A stretch of DNA of 64,000 bases from Dendrocalamus latiflorus (lineage: Eukaryota; Streptophyta; Magnoliopsida; Poales; Poaceae), in NCBI GenBank assembly GCA_017311315.1, contig CM029651.1, forward strand, positions 1,072,948-1,136,947, written 5' to 3'. Positions 35,101-46,574 of the stretch are shown one piece after another. The notes under the pieces are model-generated. The model did not search any database, was not told where the DNA came from, and worked only from the letters and a program-made list of their open reading frames with translations. The translations under genes and the position numbers were made by a program. Position 1 is the stretch's first letter. Every line of letters starts with the position of its first letter.

Positions 35101-36417
35101 TGTTAACTAATGACTCCTGAGGAGTTGCTCTGAACAGAAATCCATTTTAAATTACCTATTTTCAAGCACTGACAAGTGACAAGTATCACGGTATTAGTCA
35201 ACAATCCAATCTATGCTTAGGTTCAGAAACTGACTTATGAGAGTCTATTTATCCCTATCTTTTTTTTTCTGCTAAGTAGTCAAGGGTGGGTCAAACAAAA
35301 TGGCACACTGCTGCTCGGTTATATGATTTCTAAGAAAAGGCCTCATGTGATAAGCAGTAATTTAATGTATACATGCATCAGAATTCAGAAGTACGGTATC
35401 TGACTGTCTGTTCTGATTTTGTTTTAACTTTTCATACATGGTTCAGGATTCAAATAGCAAGGATAACTATCCAGGTATCAGCTCCGATGAATGTATAGGG
35501 GTTTCAACTGGAAACTGGGGTTGTGGAGCTTTTGGCGGAAACGCTGAAATTAAGAGCATGGTTCAGTGGATTGCTGCATCACAGGTACAGGAAAAGTGTT
35601 TTGACAACGTTATTGCACAATGAAATTCCAGGGATTAGTATTACATGTGAACTACCTTTGTTCCTAATTAACTATCTGTACCAAATTTATTCGTGTAGCT
35701 ACATCATTGGAGTGTTCAAATAAACTTGTTTGTTCTTATTTTGCAGGCACTCCGACCTTTTGTCAATTACTACACTTTTGAGGCTGCATCTCTGAAAAGA
35801 TTAGAAGAGGTACTACACATCAGTACCACCCTTCTCAGATTTTTTGCTTACCCTGCAAAAGTAGAAGAGGTCAATTTTAGCTGTACTACTTACTTTTAAA
35901 GTTGGTATATGCACCATGTCTAATGGTGTTGATGGGTCTGTAAATCTCGCACTGAAATGGTTGGTGGTTGGGATTTCTGTGTGCACTGGTATTGTAATCC
36001 TTTAGGGGTGTGGATCCTCACTTGGTACTGTTCAATGGAGCCTCTCCTTGGGCCAACCGCCGATGGGGTCTGATTTATTTTTAGAAAGTCTAACAAAATA
36101 CCTTGCACAACAAAAAATAGATATGATGGGTGTCCTAGGTGGAAAGCATTTATCCTCCGTTTTCTGTACCGTATGGAGCTAATCCCGTACTGTGATGCTT
36201 CATTGAGCCTCCGTTCACCTGACCTTTTTCTTGCATCATCATACTGTGGCAGGTGACCCAGTGGATATTACTTCATGGGTGGACGGTTGGTGAGTTGTGG
36301 CACATGCTTGTCGAGTATTCATCCCAGAGGCTAGGAGGTGAAACGCATGAGGGCTTTTTCGCCTGGCTACTTCCCAAGGACAGCACCAACACTGATGTAC
36401 ATTACATGAGTGAATAG
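32167..36417 (+). CDS. PARG: Poly(ADP-ribose) glycohydrolase
   Basis: Nine exons (32167-32690, 32819-33023, 33893-33997, 34460-34578, 34735-34878, 35030-35099, 35447-35584, 35747-35809, 36253-36417) join in phase to 510 aa, close to the usual plant PARG length. The signature GGGALSRGCVQEE falls at 268-280, with the adjacent Glu279/Glu280 that catalyse hydrolysis of ribose-ribose bonds in poly(ADP-ribose). Other conserved blocks are QEQKVRCLVHYFERV, EEIRFMINPELIVGMLF, RKTRIVAIDALECP, NKAFCGF and STGNWGCGAFGGN. The enzyme removes ADP-ribose polymers during DNA repair and stress or clock regulation, mainly in the nucleus. Exon 1 is strongly GC-rich. Intron 3 carries a triplicated 39-bp repeat. 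A hAT-like element begins 120 bp after the stop. Confidence 0.95.
34282..34397. repeat. 39-bp repeat, three copies, in PARG intron 3
   Basis: Units start CACTTG at 34282, 34321 and 34360 and share TGATG, ATTAGTTAAG and flanking bases; the third is slightly shorter and diverged. Confidence 0.85.
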
Positions 36418-36537
36418 CCAAATTAATTTGTGAGGTTAGCATCTATGAAACCGGATAGCCGCCCTAGTAGCAATTAATGTGCATTACGTAGTCATTGGCT
36501 GATTGCATCCCTGTTCGCAAGCAAGCAATGTTGTGAG

Positions 36538-37113
36538 CATGGTTGTCACGGCATCGCCTAGGCGACGCCAAGTCGTCCTGGCGCCGGGGAGGATCGCCTC
36601 GCCTTGCCCGAACCCTAGCTTCAACGCCAACTCAGGTACGTCGTCCGCCCCTCTACTCTCCGGCCGCGCTCCGCCCGCGCCGCCTCCCTCCCTCCCGCTG
36701 CACCGCCTCCCTCCCGCCGCGCCGCCTTCCTCCCTCCCGCCGCCGAGGGGAGGGGAGGCGGCGGGGGGAGGCGGGAGGCGACGACGGCTAGGGTTAGGGG
36801 AGGCGGTGGGGGGAGGAGGCGAGGGGAGAAGGCGCCGGGGAGACGATGCGGCGGACGGGGAAGGCGGCGCCGGGGAGAGGAGGCGGAGAGGTTGGGAGAG
36901 AGAGCGAGACGGGAGAGAGCGAGACGAGAGAGACGGCCGAGGGGTAAGAATGTATGAGCGAGACGGCCGAGGGGGTATGAGAATATGTATGAGACGACTG
37001 ACTCGTTGGCTTCGTATCGTGTTTCTGCTGGATACGGCGCTCGCCTGGACGTCGCCTAGGCGTCCAGGTGCCTCTCACTCGCCGTGGTCGCCGACTTCGC
37101 CGTGACAACCATG
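36538..37113. mobile_element. hAT-like non-autonomous element
   Basis: The element has a perfect 15-bp terminal inverted repeat (CATGGTTGTCACGGC) and a perfect 8-bp target duplication GTTGTGAG (36530-36537 and 37114-37121). An 8-bp duplication is typical of hAT elements. Length 576 bp. The interior is GC-rich with purine-rich GGGGAGG tracts and subterminal CGCCTAGGCG palindromes in both ends. Long ORFs through it are compositional, with no transposase signature. Confidence 0.85.
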
Positions 37114-37121
37114 GTTGTGAG

Positions 37122-38394
37122 ATTTATTACAGTTTCAACAATAAAAGAGTTTCTTATGGCAGGCTACTCCATCTCTACATGCTTGTCTAAAATGAAGTCA
37201 TCAATGTCACAAACCATGACTAAATTAAATGACTATTAATCAGTTTCACAGTTGCATCACAGCACAGAACATAACAGCAGTATTCCATGACAAATTTGCA
37301 CACCTCATGACAAATTTCCAGGAAAAAAAGAAAAGATACTTTATTCAAGACAAGAATGGCATATTATTTGTAATGTTCAACAAACATAAATACATAATAA
37401 TTTTACATTCATATTACTAAAACATGGACCCCGTGTCATTTGATCAAGGCTGTTATGTAAATGCCAATAACTGTAGAGATTATTGGTATACAAGTGCTGT
37501 CGTTTTCCTTCTTTTTTTTTCCTTTCAGGCTCTGCTTGCCGTCCTCTTTCACCTTGCAATTTTCTCCGTCCCCTAACAAACAAAGTACCATGCGTGTAAC
37601 CATGTTAAGTAGATTCGCATATCTTGCATGTTCTGCTGGTACGTAGGTCTAGATCTAACAGATACGATTTCGATCGTTATACACACATTAACCAGCGCAC
37701 ATGTATAAAATATGTGGATAAGTTATTGACATTTCTGAATGAAGTTACCATCGGTTCTGAATGAAATTATTAGCAAACATTCGTACTGCTGAAAAGTTAT
37801 CATCAGTTCTGCATAAAGTTACAATCGGTAGCGAGTGAAGTTACTACCAATATTTACAGTACGTAGTCGGTGATAATTTTTCCTCACAGCCGATAATAAC
37901 TTTTTGAACAACTGGTGATAGCTTGCTGGAGCGCAAAACTGTATGTAGAATAGTGATACCGTGTGTGTACATATAAAGCGAAACCTAATGGGTTCAGCAC
38001 CTCCTCGTTGCTGCATAACATATAATTGTCAATCAATCTTGAGTTTTATTGCAGTAGTTGTGACCTGTTGATATGTAGCAGACACAAATACAAATAATGG
38101 CACGAATAGACAGCCTACTCGAACAATTTTTCTGAACAAAGAGAAAAGGCAAAAGGAAAACTTACTCATGTACTGCTGCTGTATTGAATGGTGACCCAAC
38201 TTCTGCACCTTCAAGCTACGACCATGCAAAACCGTACCATCGAGAAATTAAGCGAATTACATTCAATTTTACCAAAGAAGGAGGGAAAAAACCCCTTCAA
38301 AATTAATAAGGAAAATGCATATCATGCGCGCGTATATATGCAGAAGGAACAACTCAAGTGAGCAATTAAATAATTGTTCAATACTACGTACGTG
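37122..38394. other. Intergenic, weak repeats
   Basis: 37735-37920 holds diverged repeats of a GAAGTTACCATCGGTTCTGA-like unit. A minus-strand stretch near 38190-38230 (frame KLGHHSIQQQYMS) could be a diverged last exon of the methyltransferase remnant that follows, but this is weak. Nothing else recognised. Confidence 0.35.
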
Positions 38395-38885
38395 TAGTCG
38401 AAGATGAGATCGAAGCTGGGCTGTGCATCTGCTCAGTGGTGGATCCAGGAAAAATTTTAGGAGGGGCTGAACAAAAGCGATACAGCGACATAACTCCACT
38501 ATACCCCTCCTACACCATACATCCATAGCTAAAAATTTATGGGGGGCTTCAAGGGTTCGATAGCGGTAGGGGGCTCGAGCCGCCCGCCCCACCGCTGGAT
38601 CCGCATCCACGAAGTCGAATGAACCCGCGTGGCAGTGGCAGGCATACATGGAATGGAACCCAATGAATAAGAAGAGATCAAACAAGAGAAATGAAGTTGA
38701 CTTTTATGAGCACACACATATATACATGCATGTACTCGACTCACCCAAAAAAAAAAAACAAAGTCACAGCCAGCAATGGTGCAAATTCACCTGCCTCACC
38801 TGTTTTGCCCTTTGGATGGCGGTGTCGGCGACGTCGAGGCCGACGGCAAACGGCCGGGCCCCGACAAGGCAACCATGTCGTATCC
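38395..38885 (-). pseudogene. HOL-type SAM methyltransferase remnant
   Basis: Minus-strand exon 38885-38800 has good splice sites. Its first part reads GYDMVALSGPGR and its second FAVGLDVADTAIQRAKQ, in a different frame, so one base is missing relative to the family (SAM-binding motif I to II of halide/thiol methyltransferases related to HARMLESS TO OZONE LAYER). A second exon ends PSFDLIFDYT before a GTACGT donor (exon edge about 38395), matching the family's FDLIFDYTFF block. Between the two lies a MITE, and the expected intervening sequence is not intact. N-terminal and C-terminal exons were not found with confidence. The gene is dead; in life such enzymes methylate halides, thiocyanate or thiols. 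Confidence 0.65.
38444..38603. mobile_element. MITE inserted in the methyltransferase exon
   Basis: A block starting CAGTGGTGGATCCAGGAAAA and ending CCACCGCTGGATCCGC shows the inverted GGATCCAG/CTGGATCC ends of a common grass MITE group. GCATC occurs just outside on both sides and may be the target duplication. A related but diverged start (CAGGGGCGGACC) lies near 46670. Confidence 0.5.
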
Positions 38886-39039
38886 CTGCAATTGATGGTT
38901 AATGCAACCGTACGTACTTGGATACTAGTACTCCTGTATAATTTCGATTTAATTACAAGGAAATAATATACAGGAGTACGCCTGAAACTGTTGTACTGCT
39001 GCTTATCTTCAGCGGTGGAAGGTGTCGGCTTGGAGTGAA

Positions 39040-39600
39040 GGACTCAGCTCTGTTTCATCCATCTAGACCCCAGCAAAATCCAAATCCGTACTATTCCAAA
39101 CCTAGTCCACTAGTTGTTAACCTATATTGTTCATTAAAACTCTAAAACATATATACACTCATTTTGATCCTTTTGAGACCGTCTACGCCATTTTCAGCTC
39201 TGTTTCACCATCCTAGACTTTGATAAAACTATAAACCACCTAGATGATATTCCAACTCTAAACCCAATACCATCGACCCCGTCACAATTCGTAGAAATCC
39301 ATATAGCACCTATATACTTCTTACATCTTCTCGGACTCAGCTTTTGGTTATTTTATTATGTTTTGTTCCCAGCTTGCATTCTGTAAACCAGAAACTTATT
39401 TGTATTTGTCTTCCTATGTTAGTATTCAGACCCAACGAGTTTATCGGCAAAAAAAACTACAAAAAACAATTGAAGCAGGCCCGAAAGCCTACAAAGAAAA
39501 GACTACAAAGAAAAAACTGAAGATATTAAAAAATAAGATAAGTCATATATTTTTAATCATCATGCTCTTTTCAGCTAATAACGCAGGCAGACTTCACTGG
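39040..39600 (+). repeat. Fragment of a dispersed non-coding repeat
   Basis: From about 39358 the sequence TTTTGTTCCCAGCTTGCATT, followed by a GAAACTTATTTG block and an AATTGAAGCAGG block, parallels 49687-49830 (TTTTGTTCCTAACTTG, GGAACTTATTTG, AATTGAAGTAAG). The upstream CCAAACCTAGTCCACTAGTT region probably belongs to the same repeat. No coding potential. Confidence 0.5.
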
Positions 39601-39890
39601 AGATAGCTCGATCGATCGGTTCACTTGTCATCAGTCAGTCACCCTCACCACGTGTCTTGTGTGCGGCTGGTGAGGTGGCAACACCCAACTGAACATCACA
39701 ATTCCCAAATCGAAAGATCAGCTCCGTGCATCACAGGTTTATTATTAAGAGCCAACGGAATCGCCTCTCTACGCCAGTGCATCGATCCAGGCTTCAGATA
39801 TAGCGAACCACTTGTGCAAATAAATTCTTGTCAATTAAGAGAAATCATGCCACTAAAATGGATGGTAACATGATGCGTATGACCGTTCAT

Positions 39891-40188
39891 ATTGGTTTTT
39901 ATTAATAGTTTTCAGCTATGACTGATTTTTGATTGAAAATGGATATTAATGACTAAAAAAATAGATTTTAGAAAAGAATGAGCGGTACGAAAAATAAAGG
40001 AGAGATATATACATGTAAAGGAGGCAAGACAAGTGTGGTGGATAGTGCACCTGTGACTCACTGTCTTACCCCTAAAGCGAGAGGGTAGCGAAAGAAGTGT
40101 AGAAGCCGCTTCGAAAAACTAGGTATTCATATCAACTTTTCACTTTTTTAAACAAAAACTATAAATAAAAATCAATATGAGCATATCC
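39891..40188. mobile_element. MITE, family B copy 1
   Basis: The left end CGTTCATATTGGTTTTTATT and the reversed right end GCTCATATTGATTTTTATTT form an inverted repeat that continues into ATAGTTTT. About 298 bp, non-coding. A relative lies at 63561-63801. Confidence 0.6.
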
Positions 40189-41881
40189 ATCTATCTTGCC
40201 CTTACGAGCTAGTGGAAACCATTTATTTCTTTTTGTGGCCCTCCGGTGCCCGTTTTCTTTTTGCAAATCTGATCCGTTTTATGGATTTGGCCCCTCACAA
40301 GTACAGATGAACGAGTGCTTAACAGGTGGCTGTTGCTGCGCCCCTCGTATGTACGAAGTACTTCATGCGCTCCCCGGACACATAAAGTAACTTCATAAGG
40401 TACTTGGCGCATGAACGGCCACATGTCAAGCGTCATTTTATCCGTGCTCAAGAGGGATTAAATCTGTAAAAAAAAAAAAGCCAAATGGGCCATATTAGTT
40501 ATAAAAAAAAGCACAAATTCAGACAGAAACTAAACATGGAGAATTATGGAGCCGCTGACTAGTCGAGAACAATACGTAAAACGCAATCCCCCTCCCTAGT
40601 AGACTTCAGGCTCTAATTTCACCGAAACAGACGGCCCTTCAATGCTCACCCATATGCATGTATGTTGCGTTTGCACTTTGCACAAGAAAAAGAAATAGTA
40701 TCAAAGCTAGATTCCCATAATCCCAAGACAAAGTTCATGGCCTCCAGAGTCACCACAGCCTCCCGAGTCCTGAATCCTGTCCTGTGCGTACGACACCTCA
40801 GGCCAAGCCAGAGCCAACCAAATCGCTCGCTCTCGGCGGGCATGTAGCATCGACGCGCCTGCAATGCAACTAATTAAAATCAAGTCAATTAATGGCTAAG
40901 AAAACTATCACCAATTCAGCTCCTACCACGAGAAGAGATATTGGTCATCTTGATCAATTTGGAGGATATTATCCATGCATATTCCATGTTTCCCCATCGG
41001 CTAGTCAACATCGACCATTAGCCTTGGAAAAGTCTTGGAAAGATATGTTCACGATATTGGCAGAAATTGTTTAGTGAGCATGCCAGATCAAAACCGCATT
41101 GCCTTCAGACTCCGATCTCACCAGAACAAACCTTCAATGCTCATCACTTGGACTTTTACGCCAGAAAAAACGGAAGATTCACACAATAATAAGATAATCT
41201 TTATGAACGGGGAAGAGCACAAAACAAGCCTACATATCAGCGCTCTCGATTAGCACTTTCAAGGTTCAAGCAGAGGAGAAAGTGATCGAGTCCTTTCCAT
41301 GATACGACAGACATGTTAGTTGCTTCAAGATTTGTCATGCTACATGACTACATTAATTCCTATGGACGAAACCACATGACCCATCTTGTGCTGCATGTAT
41401 TCCCATGCCTAGATGAAGCTACTACATCCAGAGAGCAACGCCATTTGGCTGGCTTCCCTAGCTTGGGTGTACGCCTGATGTTTGGGGCGCTCGGGACAAA
41501 GGGCTGGGTTCCTGACTTCTGTACATCTGATCCGAAACCTGCAACATGAGACGAAATCAATTACGAAATGAACTCGGTATCTGGAAATGGCCCAAAAAGA
41601 ATGTTACTTATATCCTGGTTAAACACACAAAAGGGTCCTAATATTCCTCAATTGAAGACAAAATGTTCGAGATTGGCCAACAGGTCTAACATGTGAAAAA
41701 GCTAACATAACTATCATTTTAACATATGGCATGTACTATGTGCTAATACGTACTAGTAAAATTCACAAGTACATTGCTATTACTTATTACAAAAGTCAAA
41801 ATAGCCATACAAATTAAGTTGGTTCAACAGAAAACTGCATATGCCATGTCCGTGGGATAAGAAACACGACGGGTAACTATG
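40189..41881. other. Intergenic, no gene seen
   Basis: Short ORFs on both strands show no family resemblance. The minus-strand frame at 41360-41560 (GFGSDVQKSGTQPFVPS) is coding-like in style but was not recognised. Confidence 0.4.
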
Positions 41882-42125
41882 TGTCAGGACCTCAGCGGCC
41901 AGGAGACGTGGCAGACGGAGGGAAGGAGCAGAGTTGCACAGGAGATAGAGAATATAAGGAGAGAGATTAGAGATACTTCTGGCTTGCCCTTTATTGATAA
42001 TTCCATCCCCTTATATAGAGGGGTTACAACTAAAGATAGAACCCAACTAACCCAATATCTCGTTTCCTAACTTATCTCTGAATCCTGAAGTCCTAACTTA
42101 ATAGGGAAGGAATAGGGTGCCGACA
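41882..42125 (-). mobile_element. Probable solo LTR or LTR fragment
   Basis: Begins TGTCAGGAC and ends GCCGACA, the TG/CA inverted termini of an LTR. On the minus strand CTCTATATAAGGGG near 42008-42022 is a good LTR TATA box. No 5-bp target duplication could be matched, so the boundaries are tentative. Confidence 0.4.
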
Positions 42126-42280
42126 GCCCCTAGGTTGCGCCATCCGTAGCTTGTGCGTCGGCTGTGGAGGCCCTGTGATGCAGACCAGATTATGCTGATT
42201 CATAGAATCTGCTGTTTTACAAGAACGAAACATCATCATGTTTTCAATCTAGAGAAAAAGGTAGCAGCATGTGAAGAGAA

Positions 42281-42331
42281 GATGCTATAGTTCATGTGTG
42301 TGCATGCTATAGTTCATGTGTGTGCATGCAA
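42281..42331. repeat. 24-bp tandem duplication
   Basis: TGCTATAGTTCATGTGTGTG plus CATGC-like bases occurs twice in tandem. Confidence 0.8.
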
Positions 42332-42559
42332 GCCATGCAACCAGAACTAGATGCATCCAAAAGGAATCCTTTTGGAATACAACTAATAGAGATATTTTTC
42401 GAGATAATAGAGATATTTTGGGGGATAAAGGAGCGTGAGATCACGCATTATCTTTCACGCGCATGTGAGGACCGGCACGTGTGCTTGTGCGTGTTTTCCT
42501 CTGCCTGCGCATTTTCCTTTCCCTACATGATATAGGGTGGATTCCACCTAACTACGACA

Positions 42560-43110
42560 ACTAGATTGGAGATAGTGCACAAGGATTCAAGGTTTGAATC
42601 GGTTTGAGTGTTTTAGTCCGAGATGTAAAAGGACTAATTTATTTGAGAGTTTTATTTTCCTTAGTTAATGTGAGTCTGTTTAGAAGGTTTTTTTTCAGTT
42701 CATGACATGTCCATTAGGGATTCTTGTCCATGTGGGCCTCTGGCCGTGTGTTTTAGGTGGCTGTGTTGCTATATAAGCACAGGGTGCGCATCCATGTAAA
42801 ATCAGAGTTTAGATTATAAATTGATACACCATGTGTGTTGGCCTTCGGCCGTTAGGGTTCATCCTGATCTATGTGTGTTCTTGAGGATCCATCTAGGGTT
42901 CATCTTCGGGCGTGTGGGATGCGTCTGTGGTGTCGATTTTTATCCGTTGGATCAATTGATCCTATCTTCTTGTTCTTGTGCTGTGATATCTGTGGGTTAA
43001 GGGTTATATCTATCTAGTGTGAATTGCATCTTGTAGTTCGTGCTCCACATCTATTTGAGAGCTATCACCGTGAAAGATCGGGTAACCCTCGGATTTAATC
43101 TCATTTTGAT
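42560..43110 (+). mobile_element. Probable LTR remnant
   Basis: TATATAAGCACAGG near 42772 resembles an LTR core promoter. It is followed by a long T/G-rich leader-like stretch to about 43110 (GGTAACCCTCGGATTTAATC), as in Copia LTRs of grasses. Termini and target duplication not resolved. Confidence 0.4.
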
Positions 43111-43662
43111 GTTCGATCTGTATCACCCTGGTCACACGTCGACGCTGGTAGGGAATTCCCCACATGACAGAATAACATGGCAGGTCTGTTGATACTCAAC
43201 AACATATGCTATGGTTTTGGACGAACCTACTGTGATTAAGCAACATGATAATCCTATGCTTAAAGGCTCATTAAATAGAGAAATGCCCAGATATATGACA
43301 AAGCCTAATTTATTTTGAATAAAAAACAATTCAACAAATTTGCATAAACTACGAATTGCACCTACATATAACAACATGAATAAAATGTTTCTACCCCTAG
43401 AGTATATATCTCATCTTTATAGAAAAATGCTTGTTGTCCTAGAGTGTGATAGTAATATCATCTTTCAGTCCGGGTGTACCAAACTTCAAATATCAGTGTC
43501 CCTGAATTTAACAGTACAGAAAGCGACAATCTACATATTACACAATCCAACAGTATCAATTTTGTCATGTTTTTCTCATCAAAATTTAGAGCATTCCATT
43601 GTGATGATGGGATTTGTTTCTGAGTTAGAGCTCAGTAACACAAAATGATAAAATAACGAATT

Positions 43663-46574
43663 TTAATGAGAAAAAAAAACAGAAAATGGTAACCTCCGAT
43701 TCCAGCATTCAATTGCTATGATGTCCGTCTGCCATAAGGCACTTGATCGTCCTACATTTATTAGGATGCATCAGTGCATATGCATATCACTACAATTTAG
43801 TGACATAACTTGACTATGTCAAACCCTCTAAAAATACTAGACAGCTGCAAAGTACACATTCTGACATTCACCTGAAATATATTTGGATACATCCACTGGA
43901 CTTCCCTAGAGTGCTCTGCTGCTGGTGTGTGTTGGCCAAACTGTCCAATTTGAAGAAATCAATTAATTCTTTCCTCTGTTGCACATATTCAAGCAAAATC
44001 ACAAATGGAAATGCAAGCATTTCGTTGCAAGGAAAAACCTGCAAAGTGTTGCCTGGATGCAGCTGGTTACCATAATGGTGCGGGTGGCTAGATTGCACCG
44101 CATAACGGCTCTCAAATGATAGCTCATTTGGATTAACATCTTCCTGGAAGGTATACAATTAAAAGTAACAGTAATGTCAAGACTCTTGTACCTAATAATG
44201 GATTTAATAACCAAATATTGATAATAGAGATTACCATGAGATCAACAACACCATGTGCCCTGACATGAGTACCAAGGTTTGAGGCAGTCGAAGAAGAATG
44301 AAAAGCATCCTTCTGGCTTACATCCGATGATACCAGTAAAGAATCCTGCCGTGCAACAAATAAAAATTAATTAGCACCAACAAGAAACTAATGCAAGGAA
44401 TGCATAAACTAGAAGTAAGGAGACACCTTATTGCCGTATTGATTTGACATGGAGTCCACACTTATCTCTTTACTCTTTTTGGGAGGACGGCCACGTCGCT
44501 TTTTGGTTGGACCCCCCTCAGATGAACCAGGCTGTGCGTGGTTATCACCATTTGCGATTGCACGTTCAGATGGTGTAAGTTTCTGCTCCAATTCACAGCA
44601 CAAATTATCATCAAGAAGGGTCCTTTTTATGTCGCTTATTAGTTTTAATGCATGCCGATACTTCTCATCTGAAGCAGCCCCAATCTCAACAAGACGGAGG
44701 CATTGCAAAGAAATATAATCATAACGCTCGACATGATTACTTGTTACTAAATCCTTCAATGGGTTATCCAGGGCGTGCAACTGCTTAAAGTCACTCCGCC
44801 ACCTATTAAGTACATAACAAGAGGGGATATCATACACTTGCTGCCATTTAAGCACCGATAATGCATGCCGACAAACAATGCCACTGAACTGAAACAGACC
44901 ACAGTTACATTCCATCCTGTTGGTCTCCATACAGTGAACAACCTCATACTTTTTATTCACCATTTCTCTGCCTGATTCAGCTAAATCAATAACTATAAAA
45001 GAAGATGTCGAACCATCCAGCTGAACTTGACAATGCATGGTTGCTGCTTTTAACTCATCCTGGAATTTGACAAACATGTTCAAGGTGTATAATTTGGATA
45101 GCTGCTCTTCCATAGGATACTTGGATACAAGGACCCTGCTGCTACTTAACGACTCAAAATCATCCTGTTGCTCCATTTTGTATTTGTCCTGTAAAAGAAT
45201 CATGTAGCTGCTCAGGAATGACACCAATGTAGTCTCTGGGCTGATTGAACCATCAAAAAATGCACTTGGACTTTCCCGGTGGTTAACAGTAGACAACCCA
45301 GCCCAGAAGGCATCTTTCAGGAAGGCAGGGACCCACAAGTGTCGATCTTCATACAAAAAGATCATCCATTCATTATCCTGAAGGCCAAATCTATCAATCA
45401 AGTTCTTCCACCTTGCCTCAAACTCATCATCCTTCAAGGAATCATATATTATAGTTTCCAATTCAGCTTTTATCGATTCATATTCTGCTAATTCTCCTAA
45501 TTTTTCTGAAATACTTCTTACTACATGCCAATCACTTATTCTATGGCGTGTCTTCGAAAATGCTTCTCGAACAGCAGCTTTTATCGCCACACATTCATCA
45601 GTAATTATGGCGTTTGGAGGCCGTCCCTTCATACAAGTTAACCACGACTTCAGCAGCCATAAGAAGCTCTCTGTACTCTCATCTGAAAGCAAGCCACAGC
45701 CTAACAAGACAAGTTGACCGTGATGATTCACCCCCAGAAACAAAACAAGGGGTACATCATACTTATTTCTTAAGCAGGTTGTATCGAGCCAAATAGCATC
45801 ATTAAAATATTGGTATGCTGCCCTGGATCTTGAATCAGCCCAAAGAACACTCCTTAGATGACCCTCTACATAAAAATCCATGACATAGAAGAAGTTTGGC
45901 TGCTTTGCCTGCATCTCTGAAAAAAAACCATTGATGGCCTCAACATCACCCTCCCCAATCTTAAGCCGCCCCCAGTCATCAAAGATCGGGACTTCAATGT
46001 CACCAGAAGTCGAGCATTCACCTCTTGCAGCCCTCACCACTAGATCTTTACTCATTCCACTAGGCAAGGTCTTGTAACACCTCAGAAAGCGAGCCGCCGA
46101 AGGATTTAGCGCGTGGTTGTGCTCAAGATTGACATCCGTCAGATGCAACAAGCCATCCCCCCACAGCCTCGCAACGACGGTGGCCTGGCAATTGGTCTTG
46201 GCTGTTGGCCTGGCTTGGTAGCAAGCGTCCTCCTTCCCGTTCCCCCACTTGTTACACACGAGCACCAGCCGCCGGCAGAGCCCGGCCTTCGTGAAGGACG
46301 ACTTCTTGACGCAGACCCCGAACCCCGTGCGCAAGGCGTAGCGCTTGTAGAAGTTGAGCACCTCCTCGTAGGATTTGAACACCATCCCATCCCTCGGCGT
46401 CCGGTCATCCCCGTACGGCACCCTGTCGGCCCCATCCAGCTCGACGTTCTCCGCCGCCGCTTCCACCATGGCAGCGAGCTCCTTGCTTCCGGGCGAGATG
46501 TCACCCGCGTCATCGTCGTCTTGGTTGCCAGAGAAAGCCAACTCCTCCACCGGATTCGACTCCACGTCCATCAT
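43663..46574 (-). CDS. FAR1-related sequence (FRS) protein, domesticated MULE transposase
   Basis: Main exon 46574-44427, then 44345-44235, 44143-44039, 43940-43872 and a tentative last exon 43728-43663. All are in phase 0 and give about 832 aa. Domain order: acidic N-terminus; FAR1 DNA-binding zinc domain (about 66-155) with GFGVCVKKSS and the LEHNHAL end; MULE transposase domain (about 240-340) with IWLDTTC and IITDE; SWIM zinc finger with MECNCGLFQFSGIVCRHAL; and an AT-hook-like KKRRGRPPKKSK. FAR1/FHY3 relatives are nuclear transcription regulators in far-red light and development, derived from a Mutator transposase. The reading frame extends 69 nt further upstream (46643), but MMDVES is the likely start. 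If the intron after 43872 is not spliced, the protein ends about 18 codons later (VKLCH), so the C-terminus is uncertain. Confidence 0.9.

Noticed and set aside
36503..37105. 200-codon plus-strand ORF after PARG
   Set aside because: It crosses the hAT-like element ends and is low-complexity Arg/Gly sequence.
42770..42780. TATA box as promoter of a host gene
   Set aside because: No coding exon follows; the surrounding sequence looks like an LTR.
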